This document shows, piece by piece, positions 1 to 7,901 of a stretch of 64,000 bases of DNA (positions are counted from its first letter, which is position 1; the number at the start of each line of letters is the position of its first letter). Source of the stretch: Propionibacteriaceae bacterium UBA7704 (GTDB lineage: Bacteria; Actinomycetota; Actinomycetes; Propionibacteriales; Propionibacteriaceae); contig DLGC01000010.1 in the NCBI GenBank assembly GCA_002482525.1, positions 140,448 through 204,447 of the forward strand. The letters run 5' to 3'. The position numbers and the translations under genes were made by a program. Under the pieces are notes generated by a model, which was not told the DNA's origin, ran no database searches, and saw only the letters and a list, made by a program, of their open reading frames with translations.

Positions 1-349
1 GCGATTCGACGAACCAGGGATGCTCGTCGGAGGTGTGGTTGACCACGAGGTCCATGACGAGCCGGATACCGCGGGCATGCAATGCCGCGATCAGCTCGTC
101 CAGATCGGCAAGAGTGCCGAACATCGGGTCGACATCGCGATAGTCGGCGATGTCGTAGCCGTTGTCGTCCATCGGTGAGCGGTACACCGGCGAGAGCCAC
201 ACCACATCGACTCCCAGTGCGGCGAGGTAATCGACTTTGCTCAGGACGCCCCTGAGATCACCGATCCCGTCGCCGTTGGAGTCCGCGAAGGAGCGCGGAT
301 AGATCTGATATGCCACTGCGTCGTGCCACCAAGCCATGGGGTCCATCAT
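1..349 (-). CDS. GH13 alpha-glucosidase, N-terminal part only
   Basis: Only the first ~116 residues are in the window; the gene runs off the left edge. Translation from the ATG at 349 gives MMDPMAWWHDAVAYQIYPRS, followed by FADSNGDGIGDLRG, VDVVWLSPVYRSP and DLVVNHTSDEHPWF. These are the opening strand, calcium-loop-like segment and conserved region I (DxxxNH) of GH13 oligo-1,6-glucosidases, trehalose synthases and sucrose hydrolases. It should hydrolyse or transfer alpha-glucosyl residues in the cytoplasm; no signal peptide is seen. Family is secure, exact substrate is not, because the catalytic Asp/Glu/Asp lie outside. An ATG at 337 is an alternative start. No strong Shine-Dalgarno (SD) sequence precedes either. 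Confidence 0.85.
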   Translation of the reverse strand, partial: MMDPMAWWHDAVAYQIYPRSFADSNGDGIGDLRGVLSKVDYLAALGVDVVWLSPVYRSPMDDNGYDIADYRDVDPMFGTLADLDELIAALHARGIRLVMDLVVNHTSDEHPWFVES

Positions 350-402
350 GACGCATGTCGGAAATTCCGCGAACCATGTTCACAGGATTTGTGGGTAGCG
401 GG

Positions 403-1035
403 CTAGCGGGCGTCGCGCAGGAAGCGTGCCGGGATCGGGCTGACGCGGTTGGTGTCCCACTCCTGTGCCCAGCCGAACAGGGTGAACAGACCGTCCAGCA
501 GATAGGCGGTGAACCCCCAGACATAGAGGTCATCGACCCAGAAGCCGGGCCCGGTGAACTCCCCCAGACGCCAGGTGTCGCGGCGCTGCGGATCGAGCAG
601 GGTGGCGATCTCGACCTGATGGACGGCGCTCAACTCTTCGGTGTCGACGACCTGCAGTGGTCCCGGACGCCGCCACCAGGCGACGACGGGGGTTACGTCG
701 AAGCCGCTGCGCGGAATGTGTCGCGACGGCAGGATTCCTAAGACAGTGACGTCGGCGGGTTCCACCCCCACCTCTTCGCGGGCTTCCCGCAGCGCGGTAA
801 CGATCGCATCGGCGTCCTCGGCTTCGGCCGTGCCACCGGGAAAGGCCACTTGGCCGGCGTGACTACGCAAGTCGGGGCGTTTCTCGACCAGGACGGTCTG
901 GTAGCCGTCATTGCTGTCGGCCAGCAAGATGAGCACCGCGGCCGCTTTCCCGGAGCCGCGTGCGGCTCGGGGTGCGGTCGGGTCGGCCAGCAGCTGGCGC
1001 AGTCGCTGCAGGTCGGCGGGCAGCGGGTCGTTCAT
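403..1035 (-). CDS. Nudix hydrolase, probable CoA pyrophosphatase
   Basis: A 210-residue protein with the signature of the CoA-diphosphatase Nudix subgroup: VEKRPDLRSHAGQVAFPGG (the UPF0035 motif) runs directly into the Nudix helix ending ALREAREEVGV. Known members cleave CoA or oxidised CoA into 3',5'-ADP and phosphopantetheine. The ATG at 1035 overlaps the nth stop codon as ATGA, which indicates translational coupling and decides this start over longer in-frame ones. It is the last gene of a RidA-nth-Nudix group, and mycobacteria keep similar neighbours near nth. A housecleaning role is inferred. The GH13 gene begins 53 bp further on. Confidence 0.88.
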   Translation of the reverse strand: MNDPLPADLQRLRQLLADPTAPRAARGSGKAAAVLILLADSNDGYQTVLVEKRPDLRSHAGQVAFPGGTAEAEDADAIVTALREAREEVGVEPADVTVLGILPSRHIPRSGFDVTPVVAWWRRPGPLQVVDTEELSAVHQVEIATLLDPQRRDTWRLGEFTGPGFWVDDLYVWGFTAYLLDGLFTLFGWAQEWDTNRVSPIPARFLRDAR

Positions 1036-1727
1036 CGTCGTGGTTCCCGGATCAGCTTCGTGGCGACCTTTTCTTCGATCGGGCCCTCTCCGAAAGAGGG
1101 GCACAGTGCTGCGACCGGGCAGGCCCCGCACGCGGGACGCCGGGCATGGCAGCGACGTCGCCCGTGCCAGATCATCCGATGGTTGAGCTGGTTCCAGTCT
1201 CGCCGCTCGAAGAGTTCACCGACTTCGGCCTCGATCTTCACCGGGTCGGTCGCCGCCGTCCAGGCAAAACGGCGCGACAGGCGAATGAAGTGGGTGTCGG
1301 TGGTCAGCGCCGGTTTGCCGAAGGCGTCGGAGAGCACCACATTGGCGGTCTTGCGGCCAACCCCGGGCAGGGTGGTGAGTTGTTCGACAGTGGTGGGCAC
1401 CTGCCCGTCGAAGTCACTGAGCAGGGAGGCACTCAATCGCAGCAGGGAGTCGGTCTTGGCCCGGAAGAAACCGGTGGGTTTGATCAACTCCTCCAGTTCG
1501 GTTCGATCGGCGCCGGCCAGTTCGACCGCCGAGGGGTACCGCGCGAAGAGCTGCGGGGTGACGGTGTTGACCCGCCGGTCGGTGGATTGAGCCGAGAGCA
1601 CTGTGGCGACCAGCAGTTGCCACGCGTCGCGGTAGTCGAGTTCGCAGTGCGCATCGGGATAGGTATCGCCGAGGATGCGGAAGATCTTGCGAGCCCGGCG
1701 AACCGTGGCGGTTCGGCTGGCATCCAT
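1032..1727 (-). CDS. nth: Endonuclease III (DNA glycosylase/AP lyase)
   Basis: 231 residues, usual family length. It shows the helix-hairpin-helix LPGVGRKTANVVL, whose lysine is the catalytic nucleophile position, and TDTHFIRLSRR, which supplies the essential aspartate. The C-terminal [4Fe-4S] site is CHARRPACGACPVAALC with exact C-x6-C-x2-C-x5-C spacing. It removes oxidised pyrimidines and cuts the AP site in base-excision repair. Its ATG shares one base with the RidA stop (TGATG), and its own stop overlaps the Nudix start, so the three genes are read as a coupled unit. Confidence 0.96.
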   Translation of the reverse strand: MDASRTATVRRARKIFRILGDTYPDAHCELDYRDAWQLLVATVLSAQSTDRRVNTVTPQLFARYPSAVELAGADRTELEELIKPTGFFRAKTDSLLRLSASLLSDFDGQVPTTVEQLTTLPGVGRKTANVVLSDAFGKPALTTDTHFIRLSRRFAWTAATDPVKIEAEVGELFERRDWNQLNHRMIWHGRRRCHARRPACGACPVAALCPSFGEGPIEEKVATKLIREPRR

Positions 1728-2197
1728 CAGTCGGTGACCACCTCGACGATCAGTTCGATCTCTACCGGGGAATCCAGGGGCAGCACGGCCACCCCCACCG
1801 CGCTGCGGGCATGAATGCCGTCATCGCCGAAGATCTCCTGCAACAGCTTCGAGGCGCCGTTGGCGACGGCCGGCTGCCCGGTGAACGACGGATCGCTGGC
1901 GACATAGACCACCAGCTTCGTGACGCTGCGGATCCGATCCACGCCACCGGCTGCCGCTGCGGCGGCAGCCACTGCGTTCAAGGCCGCGGTGCGGGCCAGT
2001 CGTGCGGCGTCGTCGGGGTCGACCTCGGCTCCGACCTTCCCGGTCAGCTCCAGCACGCCGTCCACGAACGGCAGTTGGCCTGAGGTGAACACCTGATGGC
2101 CGCTGGCTCGGGCCGGCACATAGGACGCGACCGGAGCGGGAACTGCGGGCAGGTTCAGGCCTGCGTCGGCCAGACGGGCCGATGGCGTGCTGGTCAT
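1727..2197 (-). CDS. RidA/YjgF-family protein
   Basis: 156 residues with the RidA fold signature: VFTSGQLPFVDG near residue 37, a central alanine-rich helix (RTAALNAVAAAAAAAGG), and a C-terminal strand pattern ending ARSAVGVAVLPLDSPVEIEL. Canonical RidA enzymes deaminate reactive enamine/imine intermediates and carry an arginine in an R-x-A-V motif; ARSAVGV keeps it. The class is closest to the longer actinobacterial RidA-like proteins found beside whiB4 and nth, so the precise substrate is uncertain. Start and stop overlap the small upstream gene and nth. Confidence 0.88.
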   Translation of the reverse strand: MTSTPSARLADAGLNLPAVPAPVASYVPARASGHQVFTSGQLPFVDGVLELTGKVGAEVDPDDAARLARTAALNAVAAAAAAAGGVDRIRSVTKLVVYVASDPSFTGQPAVANGASKLLQEIFGDDGIHARSAVGVAVLPLDSPVEIELIVEVVTD

Positions 2198-2352
2198 GCG
2201 CCCACCGGCCGCTTCAGATAGGCAACCAGGTTGTCGGCATTGGGCCCAGGCACGACCTGGACCAGCTCCCAGCCTTCACTGCCCCAGTTGTCGAGAATTT
2301 GTTTGGTGGCGTGCACCAATAGCGGCACGGTCACGTACTCCCACTTCGTCAT
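2194..2352 (-). CDS. Small DUF4177-like protein (52 residues)
   Basis: Reading minus from the ATG at 2352 gives a 52-residue protein starting MTKWEYVTVPLLVHATKQIL and containing LDNWGSEGWELVQVV. The pattern 'KWEY..V......LN.WG.EGWELV' is typical of DUF4177 proteins, whose function is unknown. The stop TGA overlaps the RidA start as ATGA, strong support that it is a real translated gene of the same operon. A gene of this type sits at the same place next to RidA and whiB4 in other actinobacteria. Confidence 0.8.
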   Translation of the reverse strand: MTKWEYVTVPLLVHATKQILDNWGSEGWELVQVVPGPNADNLVAYLKRPVGA

Positions 2353-2436
2353 GGGAACACCCTAACCGCGCCGAGGGCCGAGCGTCCGCTGTGCCGAAAC
2401 CGCCATTGGCTCCGGCAGCAGAATTCGCCAGCAGGC

Positions 2437-2715
2437 TTAGGCTCGGACGTGGCCTTCCTTGGGGCACAACAGGGAGGTCCACGACGTGATGTCGGTGCGC
2501 TGACGAAGCAGTTGCCGACGTTCGCGTTCGGTCATGCCGCCCCAGACTCCCCACTCAATGCGGTTGTCCAGTGCTTCAGCCAGGCAGTTGGTCCGCACTG
2601 GGCAGCCTGAGCAGATCGTGCGCGCACGCTTCTGCTCGGCCCCGTCAGGGAACAACTCATCTTCAAGTCCGCGGCACTTAGCCAGCAGCGTCCAGTCATC
2701 CGTTTGGAGCGTCAT
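2437..2715 (-). CDS. WhiB-family iron-sulfur regulator, WhiB4/WblA-like
   Basis: 92 residues with four cysteines in WhiB arrangement: one at residue 14 (LLAKCRG), then C-x2-C and C-x5-C (ICSGCPVRTNC), followed by the GVWGG turn and a basic ERERRQLLRQR helix. WhiB proteins bind a [4Fe-4S] cluster and act with the primary sigma factor as redox- or NO-responsive regulators. Placement between the nth/RidA group and a divergent ponA2 matches whiB4 (Rv3681c) in Mycobacterium, so the WhiB4/WblA subtype is inferred from synteny as well as sequence. It is divergent from ponA2 across a 201 bp shared promoter region. Confidence 0.9.
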   Translation of the reverse strand: MTLQTDDWTLLAKCRGLEDELFPDGAEQKRARTICSGCPVRTNCLAEALDNRIEWGVWGGMTERERRQLLRQRTDITSWTSLLCPKEGHVRA

Positions 2716-2916
2716 TGCTCTCAGTCCTTTCGGCGGGGGGCCACCAGGAAGGGGGATTGGGGTTCTCCTCCCTGTCGAGCTTCAGGCTAACCCTGGCAGG
2801 AGTCAATAGCCATACCACCGCAGCCGATCCGAAAGTTACTACCCTGCCCCCACCCGTATGGGTGTGTGGAGATCGGCGTTCAGCCAGGGCTGGATTCAGT
2901 GACGTACCCTTTACCC
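2716..2916. promoter_or_regulatory. Divergent promoter region between whiB4-like gene and ponA2
   Basis: 201 bp without a gene, holding both promoters. A palindrome CACCCGTATGGGTG lies at 2851-2864, 53 bp before the ponA2 ATG, and could be an operator. TTACCC directly precedes the ponA2 start codon and no clear SD is visible there, so a short or weakly led ponA2 transcript is possible. No motif was confirmed by comparison. Confidence 0.4.
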
Positions 2917-5280
2917 ATGCTGCTTGGCAAACGGCTCTACGCGCTGCTCACTTTCATTCTGGTTTCCATCCTCGGCGGGGTGCTGGTGGCCGGCCTCATG
3001 GTGCCCGCGGTCGGGGTCGCCGCATCGACCACCAAGGACGCTCTGACGGGAGTCAACGACCTGCCCGTGGAGTTGGAGGCACCGCCGCAATGGCAGCGAT
3101 CGAAACTGCTGACCGCCAGCGGCAAGGTGCTGGCCTATTTCTACGATCAGAACCGCATTTACGTGTCTTTGGACAAGATTTCGGCGGACATGAAGATGGC
3201 GCAGGTGGGCATCGAGGACCACCGCTTCTATGAGCATGGCGCGATGGATCTCACCGGCACGCTGCGCGCTCTGGTGAGCACGACCCAAGGCAATACCCAG
3301 GGCGGCTCGAGCCTGACTCAGCAGTACGTGCGGATGGTATTGGTGGAGAAGGCCGAGGCCTCCGGCGACAAGGCTGCAGCTGCGGCTGCCAAGGAAGAAT
3401 CCATCGCCCGAAAGATCCGCGAGCTGCGCTACGCCATCGCGGTGGAGAAGGAATTCACCAAAGACCAAATCCTCGAGTTCTACTTGAACATGGCCTACTA
3501 CGGCGACGGCGCCTACGGTGTGGAGGCGGCCGCCCGTCATTACTTCGGAGTCACGGCGGCGAATCTCGATCTGGCGCAATCGGCGATGCTGGCCGGTCTG
3601 GTCCGCAACCCGGTGGCCACCAATCCGGTGAGTCACACGGTGGTCGCGATCAGCCGCCGCAATGACGTCCTGGATCGTCTGCAGCAACTCGGTGAAATCA
3701 CCGCCGCACAGGCCGCGGGCGCAAAGACTGTCACCTTCGACAAATCAAAGGTCGTCGATGCACGCACCGGCTGCGCGAACTCGCCCTACCCCTTCGTCTG
3801 CGATTACGCCTTCAGAGCGCTGACCTTGGATGCGACGAGCCTGGGGGCCACTCCTCAGGAGCGCAAAGAGCGCGTCTACCGCGGTGGCCTCACCATCCAG
3901 ACCCAGATCGACGTGAAGGCCCAGAAGGCTGCAGAGAAGACGATCCGCAACTACATCTCGGGTAAGGACCCGGTGGTTTCGGTCATCACCATGATGCAGC
4001 CGGGAACCGGTCTGATCCTGGCCATGGCGCAGAACCGACAAGAGATGGGCAAGAAACCCGGGCAGACCTATTGGAACTATGCGGCGAGCAATCGAATGGG
4101 CGGCAGCAACGGCTTCTTCGGAGGGTCGACGTTCAAGATCTTCACGGCCGCCGCTGCGCTCTCGGCCGGGATGGGTTCCTATGGCTCGATTCACGCCGAC
4201 GGATCGCACGACTACAAGGGCGAAACGTTCAAGTCCTGCGATGGTCCGTTCGAGTTCCCATCGAGTTGGACCGTCGACGGCGAAGCCGGCACGTACAACC
4301 TGTGGACGGGCACTCAGCACTCTGTGAACAACTACTTTGTTCCGCTGGAGCAGGCTGTGGGCATCTGCAATGTGGTGAAGATGGCACAGACTGTCGGGCT
4401 GAAGCCCGCCAATGGCGAGGACCTCATCAAGGATCAGCATTCTGACTGGTTCCCGTCCTTCACGCTGGGAGCAGCCGGTATCAGTCCACTGTCGCTGACC
4501 GAGGCCTACGCCACCTTCGCGGCGCGCGGCATGCACTGCGACCCGATCATTCTGAAGTCGATCACTACCTCAGATGGCACCTCGCTGGCGGTGCCCGATG
4601 CGAACTGCAAGCAGGTGATCAGCAAGGACCTGGCCGACACCATCAACCAGATCTTCCGTGGGCCTTACAACGGAGGCACGGCCACACTGGCCAAGGTGCC
4701 CGGCGTGGACATGGCTGGCAAGACCGGAACGGTGAGCCTGAACCGTGCCATCTGGACGATGGGGTACACGCCGGATCTGGCTGCGGCGGCAATGATCAGC
4801 TACGACAATGATCCGAAGTACAAGAAGTTCTGGAAGGCGCGTCGCAGCTTCCTGCGGGGCGTGTATTTGAAACACTCCGGTCATTCCTTGACGGGATTCT
4901 CCGGCGGTGAGGCAGGCGGACGCCTACTCAAGCCCGCGTTCGCAGCGGCTATCGCCGATATCAAGAATCGGCACAAGTTCGCCAAGGCAGACCAGTCGAT
5001 CCTTAAGGGTGTGCAGGTCGGCGTCCCGAGTTGTTCAGGACAGTCGGTGAGCGGCTGCGCGAAGACACTGGCCAAGGCCGGCTTCTCTAGCACTACCAGC
5101 CGGGTCTTCAGCGATCTCCCGGTGGGCGCGCTGGTCGGTACCTCCCCGTCGGGGTCGGCCGGAAAGGGCTCGATGATCTCCATCCTGGTCAGCAAGGGTC
5201 CAGATCCGAAGGCGAAGAAGAAGAAAAAGAAGGACACGACCACCGTCGCTCCGACGCCGGCCCCGTCTCCGTCTCGATGA
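2917..5280 (+). CDS. ponA2: Bifunctional penicillin-binding protein, PonA2-like (class A PBP with PASTA)
   Basis: 787 residues from the ATG at 2917 (MLLGKRLYALLTF). A membrane anchor (~residues 8-35) is followed by a GT51 glycosyltransferase domain (EDHRFYEHGAMD with its catalytic glutamate, then GGSSLTQQYVR) and a transpeptidase domain with STFK, SVN and KTG motifs. A single PASTA domain (GVQVGVPSCSG to ISILVSKG) and a Lys/Pro tail close the protein. It polymerises and crosslinks peptidoglycan outside the membrane; PASTA domains bind muropeptides. Overlap of four bases (ATGA) with the next gene forms an operon matching mycobacterial ponA2-Rv3683. An upstream in-frame start at 2866 exists but adds no recognisable sequence. 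Confidence 0.95.
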   Translation: MLLGKRLYALLTFILVSILGGVLVAGLMVPAVGVAASTTKDALTGVNDLPVELEAPPQWQRSKLLTASGKVLAYFYDQNRIYVSLDKISADMKMAQVGIEDHRFYEHGAMDLTGTLRALVSTTQGNTQGGSSLTQQYVRMVLVEKAEASGDKAAAAAAKEESIARKIRELRYAIAVEKEFTKDQILEFYLNMAYYGDGAYGVEAAARHYFGVTAANLDLAQSAMLAGLVRNPVATNPVSHTVVAISRRNDVLDRLQQLGEITAAQAAGAKTVTFDKSKVVDARTGCANSPYPFVCDYAFRALTLDATSLGATPQERKERVYRGGLTIQTQIDVKAQKAAEKTIRNYISGKDPVVSVITMMQPGTGLILAMAQNRQEMGKKPGQTYWNYAASNRMGGSNGFFGGSTFKIFTAAAALSAGMGSYGSIHADGSHDYKGETFKSCDGPFEFPSSWTVDGEAGTYNLWTGTQHSVNNYFVPLEQAVGICNVVKMAQTVGLKPANGEDLIKDQHSDWFPSFTLGAAGISPLSLTEAYATFAARGMHCDPIILKSITTSDGTSLAVPDANCKQVISKDLADTINQIFRGPYNGGTATLAKVPGVDMAGKTGTVSLNRAIWTMGYTPDLAAAAMISYDNDPKYKKFWKARRSFLRGVYLKHSGHSLTGFSGGEAGGRLLKPAFAAAIADIKNRHKFAKADQSILKGVQVGVPSCSGQSVSGCAKTLAKAGFSSTTSRVFSDLPVGALVGTSPSGSAGKGSMISILVSKGPDPKAKKKKKKDTTTVAPTPAPSPSR

Positions 5281-6191
5281 GCGGGGTATCGCGAGTCGCC
5301 AAGACGGTGGCGATCGCCGGGGCCGCGGCGTTCGCCTATGGTGCACTGATCGAGGTCCGATCGTTCCGGGTTCGTCGGTTCTGCGCGGACATTCTGCCCG
5401 CGGGTTCGGAGAAGCTGCGGATCTTGCACATCTCGGATTTGCATCTGATGGCTCGGCAGCGACGCAAGCTCGACTTCGTCGCAGCATTGTCCGGCCTGGA
5501 GCCGGACCTGGTCGTGAGCACGGGCGACAATCTCGCCCAGCCCGAGGCTCTCGAACCGCTGCTGACCGCACTGGGACGCCTACGCGAGGTGCCGGGAGTG
5601 TTCGTGTTCGGCTCCAATGACTATGTGGGCCCACGACTGTCGAACCCGTTGGCCTATCTCGCCGGCGATTCCGGCAAGCACAGCGCAGCTGCCTCAACCC
5701 GCCCCATGCCGACTCAGGCGCTGCGGGCCGCGTTTGAATCGACCGGCTGGCACGACGTGACCGGACGTCGCGAGCAGCTCACGCTGCGTGGCGTGACGGT
5801 GGAGTTTCGCGGCACCGATGATGCGCACTGGGAGCGCGACGACTACTCCGTGGTGGCCGGAGCGCCCGCCGAGGGCACCGACGTTGCACTCGGAATCACC
5901 CATGCCCCCTATCAGCGGGTGCTGGATGCCATGACCGATGACGGCGTGGACTTGATCCTGGCCGGCCACACTCACGGCGGCCAGGTGTGCGTCCCCGGCT
6001 GGGGTGCCCTGACCACCAATTGCGATCTGGAACCCGCCCGCGCCAAGGGCCTGAGCACTCAAGAGACAGCGGCAGGAACCTCCCTGGTTCATGTTTCGGC
6101 CGGCCTGGGCACCTCGCCGTACGCGCCCTATCGCTTCGCCTGCCCGCCGGAAGTGACGCTGTTGACGCTGCGTCCGGCCTCGAATGGCTGA
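5277..6191 (+). CDS. Metallophosphoesterase, membrane-anchored
   Basis: 304 residues. An N-terminal hydrophobic segment (AKTVAIAGAAAFAYGALIE) precedes a calcineurin-like fold with the metal motifs SDLHL, TGDN, a GSND variant of GNH/GND, THAP and GHTHGGQ. All metal ligands appear present, so it should be an active binuclear-metal phosphoesterase; related YkuE/YaeI proteins act on lipid headgroups or peptidoglycan precursors, but the substrate here is unknown. The start overlaps the ponA2 stop by four bases, linking it to cell-wall synthesis as in Mycobacterium. Confidence 0.9.
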   Translation: MSGVSRVAKTVAIAGAAAFAYGALIEVRSFRVRRFCADILPAGSEKLRILHISDLHLMARQRRKLDFVAALSGLEPDLVVSTGDNLAQPEALEPLLTALGRLREVPGVFVFGSNDYVGPRLSNPLAYLAGDSGKHSAAASTRPMPTQALRAAFESTGWHDVTGRREQLTLRGVTVEFRGTDDAHWERDDYSVVAGAPAEGTDVALGITHAPYQRVLDAMTDDGVDLILAGHTHGGQVCVPGWGALTTNCDLEPARAKGLSTQETAAGTSLVHVSAGLGTSPYAPYRFACPPEVTLLTLRPASNG

Positions 6192-6220
6192 GTGGGTTCG
6201 GTTGAGCTAAACTGCCACTC

Positions 6221-6241
6221 GGCCCTGATACGGTCAGGGCC
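6221..6241. terminator. Perfect 8-bp stem-loop between operon end and tRNA-Pro
   Basis: GGCCCTGA, loop TACGG, TCAGGGCC, ending two bases before the 5' end of tRNA-Pro. It could end the ponA2 operon or be a leader hairpin of the tRNA transcript. It lacks a U-tract, so a terminator role is tentative. Confidence 0.5.
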
Positions 6242-6243
6242 TT

Positions 6244-6318
<75 letters not shown>

Positions 6319-6324
6319 TCTGCG

Positions 6325-6372
6325 GAAAGCCGCTTTGAGCAGGGAAAGAGATCCCGGTTCGGAGCGGCTTTC
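6325..6372 (+). terminator. Stem-loop after tRNA-Pro
   Basis: GAAAGCCGCT (6325-6334) pairs perfectly with AGCGGCTTTC (6363-6372), with a small inner GGGA/TCCC hairpin (6342-6355). It begins eight bases past the tRNA. No U-run follows, so it is a probable rather than certain terminator or processing hairpin. Confidence 0.55.
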
Positions 6373-6498
6373 GCCAACTCTCCTCATTTTGATGAATTTC
6401 CGCGTAACGCGGCGGGCCGTTTGATCGGTACTACCTGTGAGGGCCCCCTAGGACGCTGTCCTCCCAAGCTGGCGTCCACCCTGACACAAGAGGCAACC

Positions 6499-6891
6499 AT
6501 GCTGATCAATCGAAGGGATCGTGGCGCGGCGGCTGTGGAGTTCGCTCTACTGATGCCGTTCTTGATGTTGCTGTTGCTGGGCATCATCGAGTTCGCCTTC
6601 CTGTTCTTGACTCAGGCCACCGTCGCCAATGCCGCCCGCATGGGTGTGCGCAACTATGTGATCAACTACGCCAATCCGAACGCCGAACAGATCGCCATCG
6701 ACACGGCGTCCGCAACAACTCCTGACCCTTCGAATGTCATCGATGGCACCTTCTCGGCCGAATGCACCCCCATGGGCCAGACCACGCTCACCCTCACCTA
6801 CCGCTACCACACCCTGACCGGGTTCTTCGACGGCATGTTGGGCACCTTCGTGACCCTCAAAGGAGTGGGGAGCATGCAATGCGGCGGCTGA
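6499..6891 (+). CDS. TadE-like pilus assembly protein
   Basis: 130 residues. The N-terminus (MLINRRDRGAAAVEFALLMP followed by a hydrophobic helix LMLLLLGIIEFAFLFL) is the classic TadE prepilin-like pattern, G-A-A-A-V-E-F being the peptidase recognition region. The remainder is short and extracytoplasmic. TadE proteins are minor pseudopilins of Flp/Tad systems. The ATG at 6499 follows AGAGG and is preferred to an in-frame TTG at 6421. It overlaps the TadG-like gene by 13 bases. No tadA/B/C or flp gene is nearby, so these two genes may serve a Tad apparatus elsewhere or have another envelope role. Confidence 0.85.
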   Translation: MLINRRDRGAAAVEFALLMPFLMLLLLGIIEFAFLFLTQATVANAARMGVRNYVINYANPNAEQIAIDTASATTPDPSNVIDGTFSAECTPMGQTTLTLTYRYHTLTGFFDGMLGTFVTLKGVGSMQCGG

Positions 6892-7799
6892 GGGATAGGG
6901 AGCGCGGCGCAACCGCCGTCGTGGTGGCATTGAGCATGGTGACACTGATGGGTATGGGCGCACTGTCCATCGACCTCGGCGGTGCCTACTCCGATCACCA
7001 GCAACTCCAGAACGGTGCTGACGCTGCTGCTTTGGCCATTGCCGAGTCCTGCGCCTACGGCGAATGCCAGGACACCGCCGACGCGTTCGTCAAAGCCAAC
7101 AAGCTGGATGGCAATGCCGACGGTGCCGTGGTCGGCGAGATCGGCGAAACCTCGGTCACCGTGCGGGCCTCCGCGACACGTCAGAACTGGTTCGGCGACA
7201 TCATCGGGGTCCCCACCAGCGACCTGAGCGCGCAGGCGACGGCCAGCTGGGGCTGGCCCTCCGGCGGTGCCACCATGCCGCTGACGTTCTCCTGGTGCGC
7301 GTTCTACTCCGCCACGGGCGGTTGGGACGACGAGGGACAACCCCTGGACGACACCGAGTCGGCCATCCACATGATCGAACACAGTTGCACCCCACCGGCC
7401 CACAACGAAGTTGCCGGCGGCTTCGGGTGGCTGCAAGGCATCAACTGTCTAGCGGACGTGACGGCCGGCGAGTGGATCCAAAGCGATCCCGGCAACGACG
7501 GCTCCACCTCGTGCAAAGACTTCGACTGGACCACGCTGCAAAACAAGACCGTGCTGGTTCCCATCTTCGATGAAACCACGGGAACCGGCAGCAACGCGAT
7601 GTACAAGATCGAAGGGCTCGCCGCCTTCACCATCACCGGGTATTGCTTCAGTCCTTCGGCCAAGTGGAATGTCGACAAGTGCCCGGCCGACAAGCAGGTG
7701 AAAGGCCACTTCAGCAACTACGTCGACCTCAGCGGCGCCTATCAGATCGACGACTCGGCCACCCACTTCGGCGTCCCGGTCGTCAAACTCACCGCCTGA
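6879..7799 (+). CDS. TadG-like (Flp pilus-assembly) secreted protein
   Basis: 306 residues. It begins MRRLRDRERGATAVVVALSM with an N-terminal membrane helix (VTLMGMGALSIDLGGAYSDH), the hallmark of the TadG/RcpC-type Flp-assembly N-terminal domain. The extracytoplasmic part contains ~10 cysteines (for example ESCAYGECQD, STSCKDF, VDKCPADK), probably disulfide bonded. It lacks an obvious von Willebrand A domain. The ATG at 6879 has AAAGGAG 13-20 bases upstream inside tadE, so expression is likely coupled. The specific role is not established. Confidence 0.75.
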   Translation: MRRLRDRERGATAVVVALSMVTLMGMGALSIDLGGAYSDHQQLQNGADAAALAIAESCAYGECQDTADAFVKANKLDGNADGAVVGEIGETSVTVRASATRQNWFGDIIGVPTSDLSAQATASWGWPSGGATMPLTFSWCAFYSATGGWDDEGQPLDDTESAIHMIEHSCTPPAHNEVAGGFGWLQGINCLADVTAGEWIQSDPGNDGSTSCKDFDWTTLQNKTVLVPIFDETTGTGSNAMYKIEGLAAFTITGYCFSPSAKWNVDKCPADKQVKGHFSNYVDLSGAYQIDDSATHFGVPVVKLTA

Positions 7800-7901
7800 T
7801 ATCCACCACTGACCACCCGACTCACACGGTAGTGAACCCGGCACGGCAGGCATTTGACCGTGCTGCCCCAGAAACCACGTCGACACCGCTACATTCGACT
7901 T

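Noticed and set aside
2779..2800. Iron-box-like AGGCTAACCCTGG in the whiB/ponA2 promoter region
   Set aside because: The match is partial, and a single weak site cannot be trusted without comparison.
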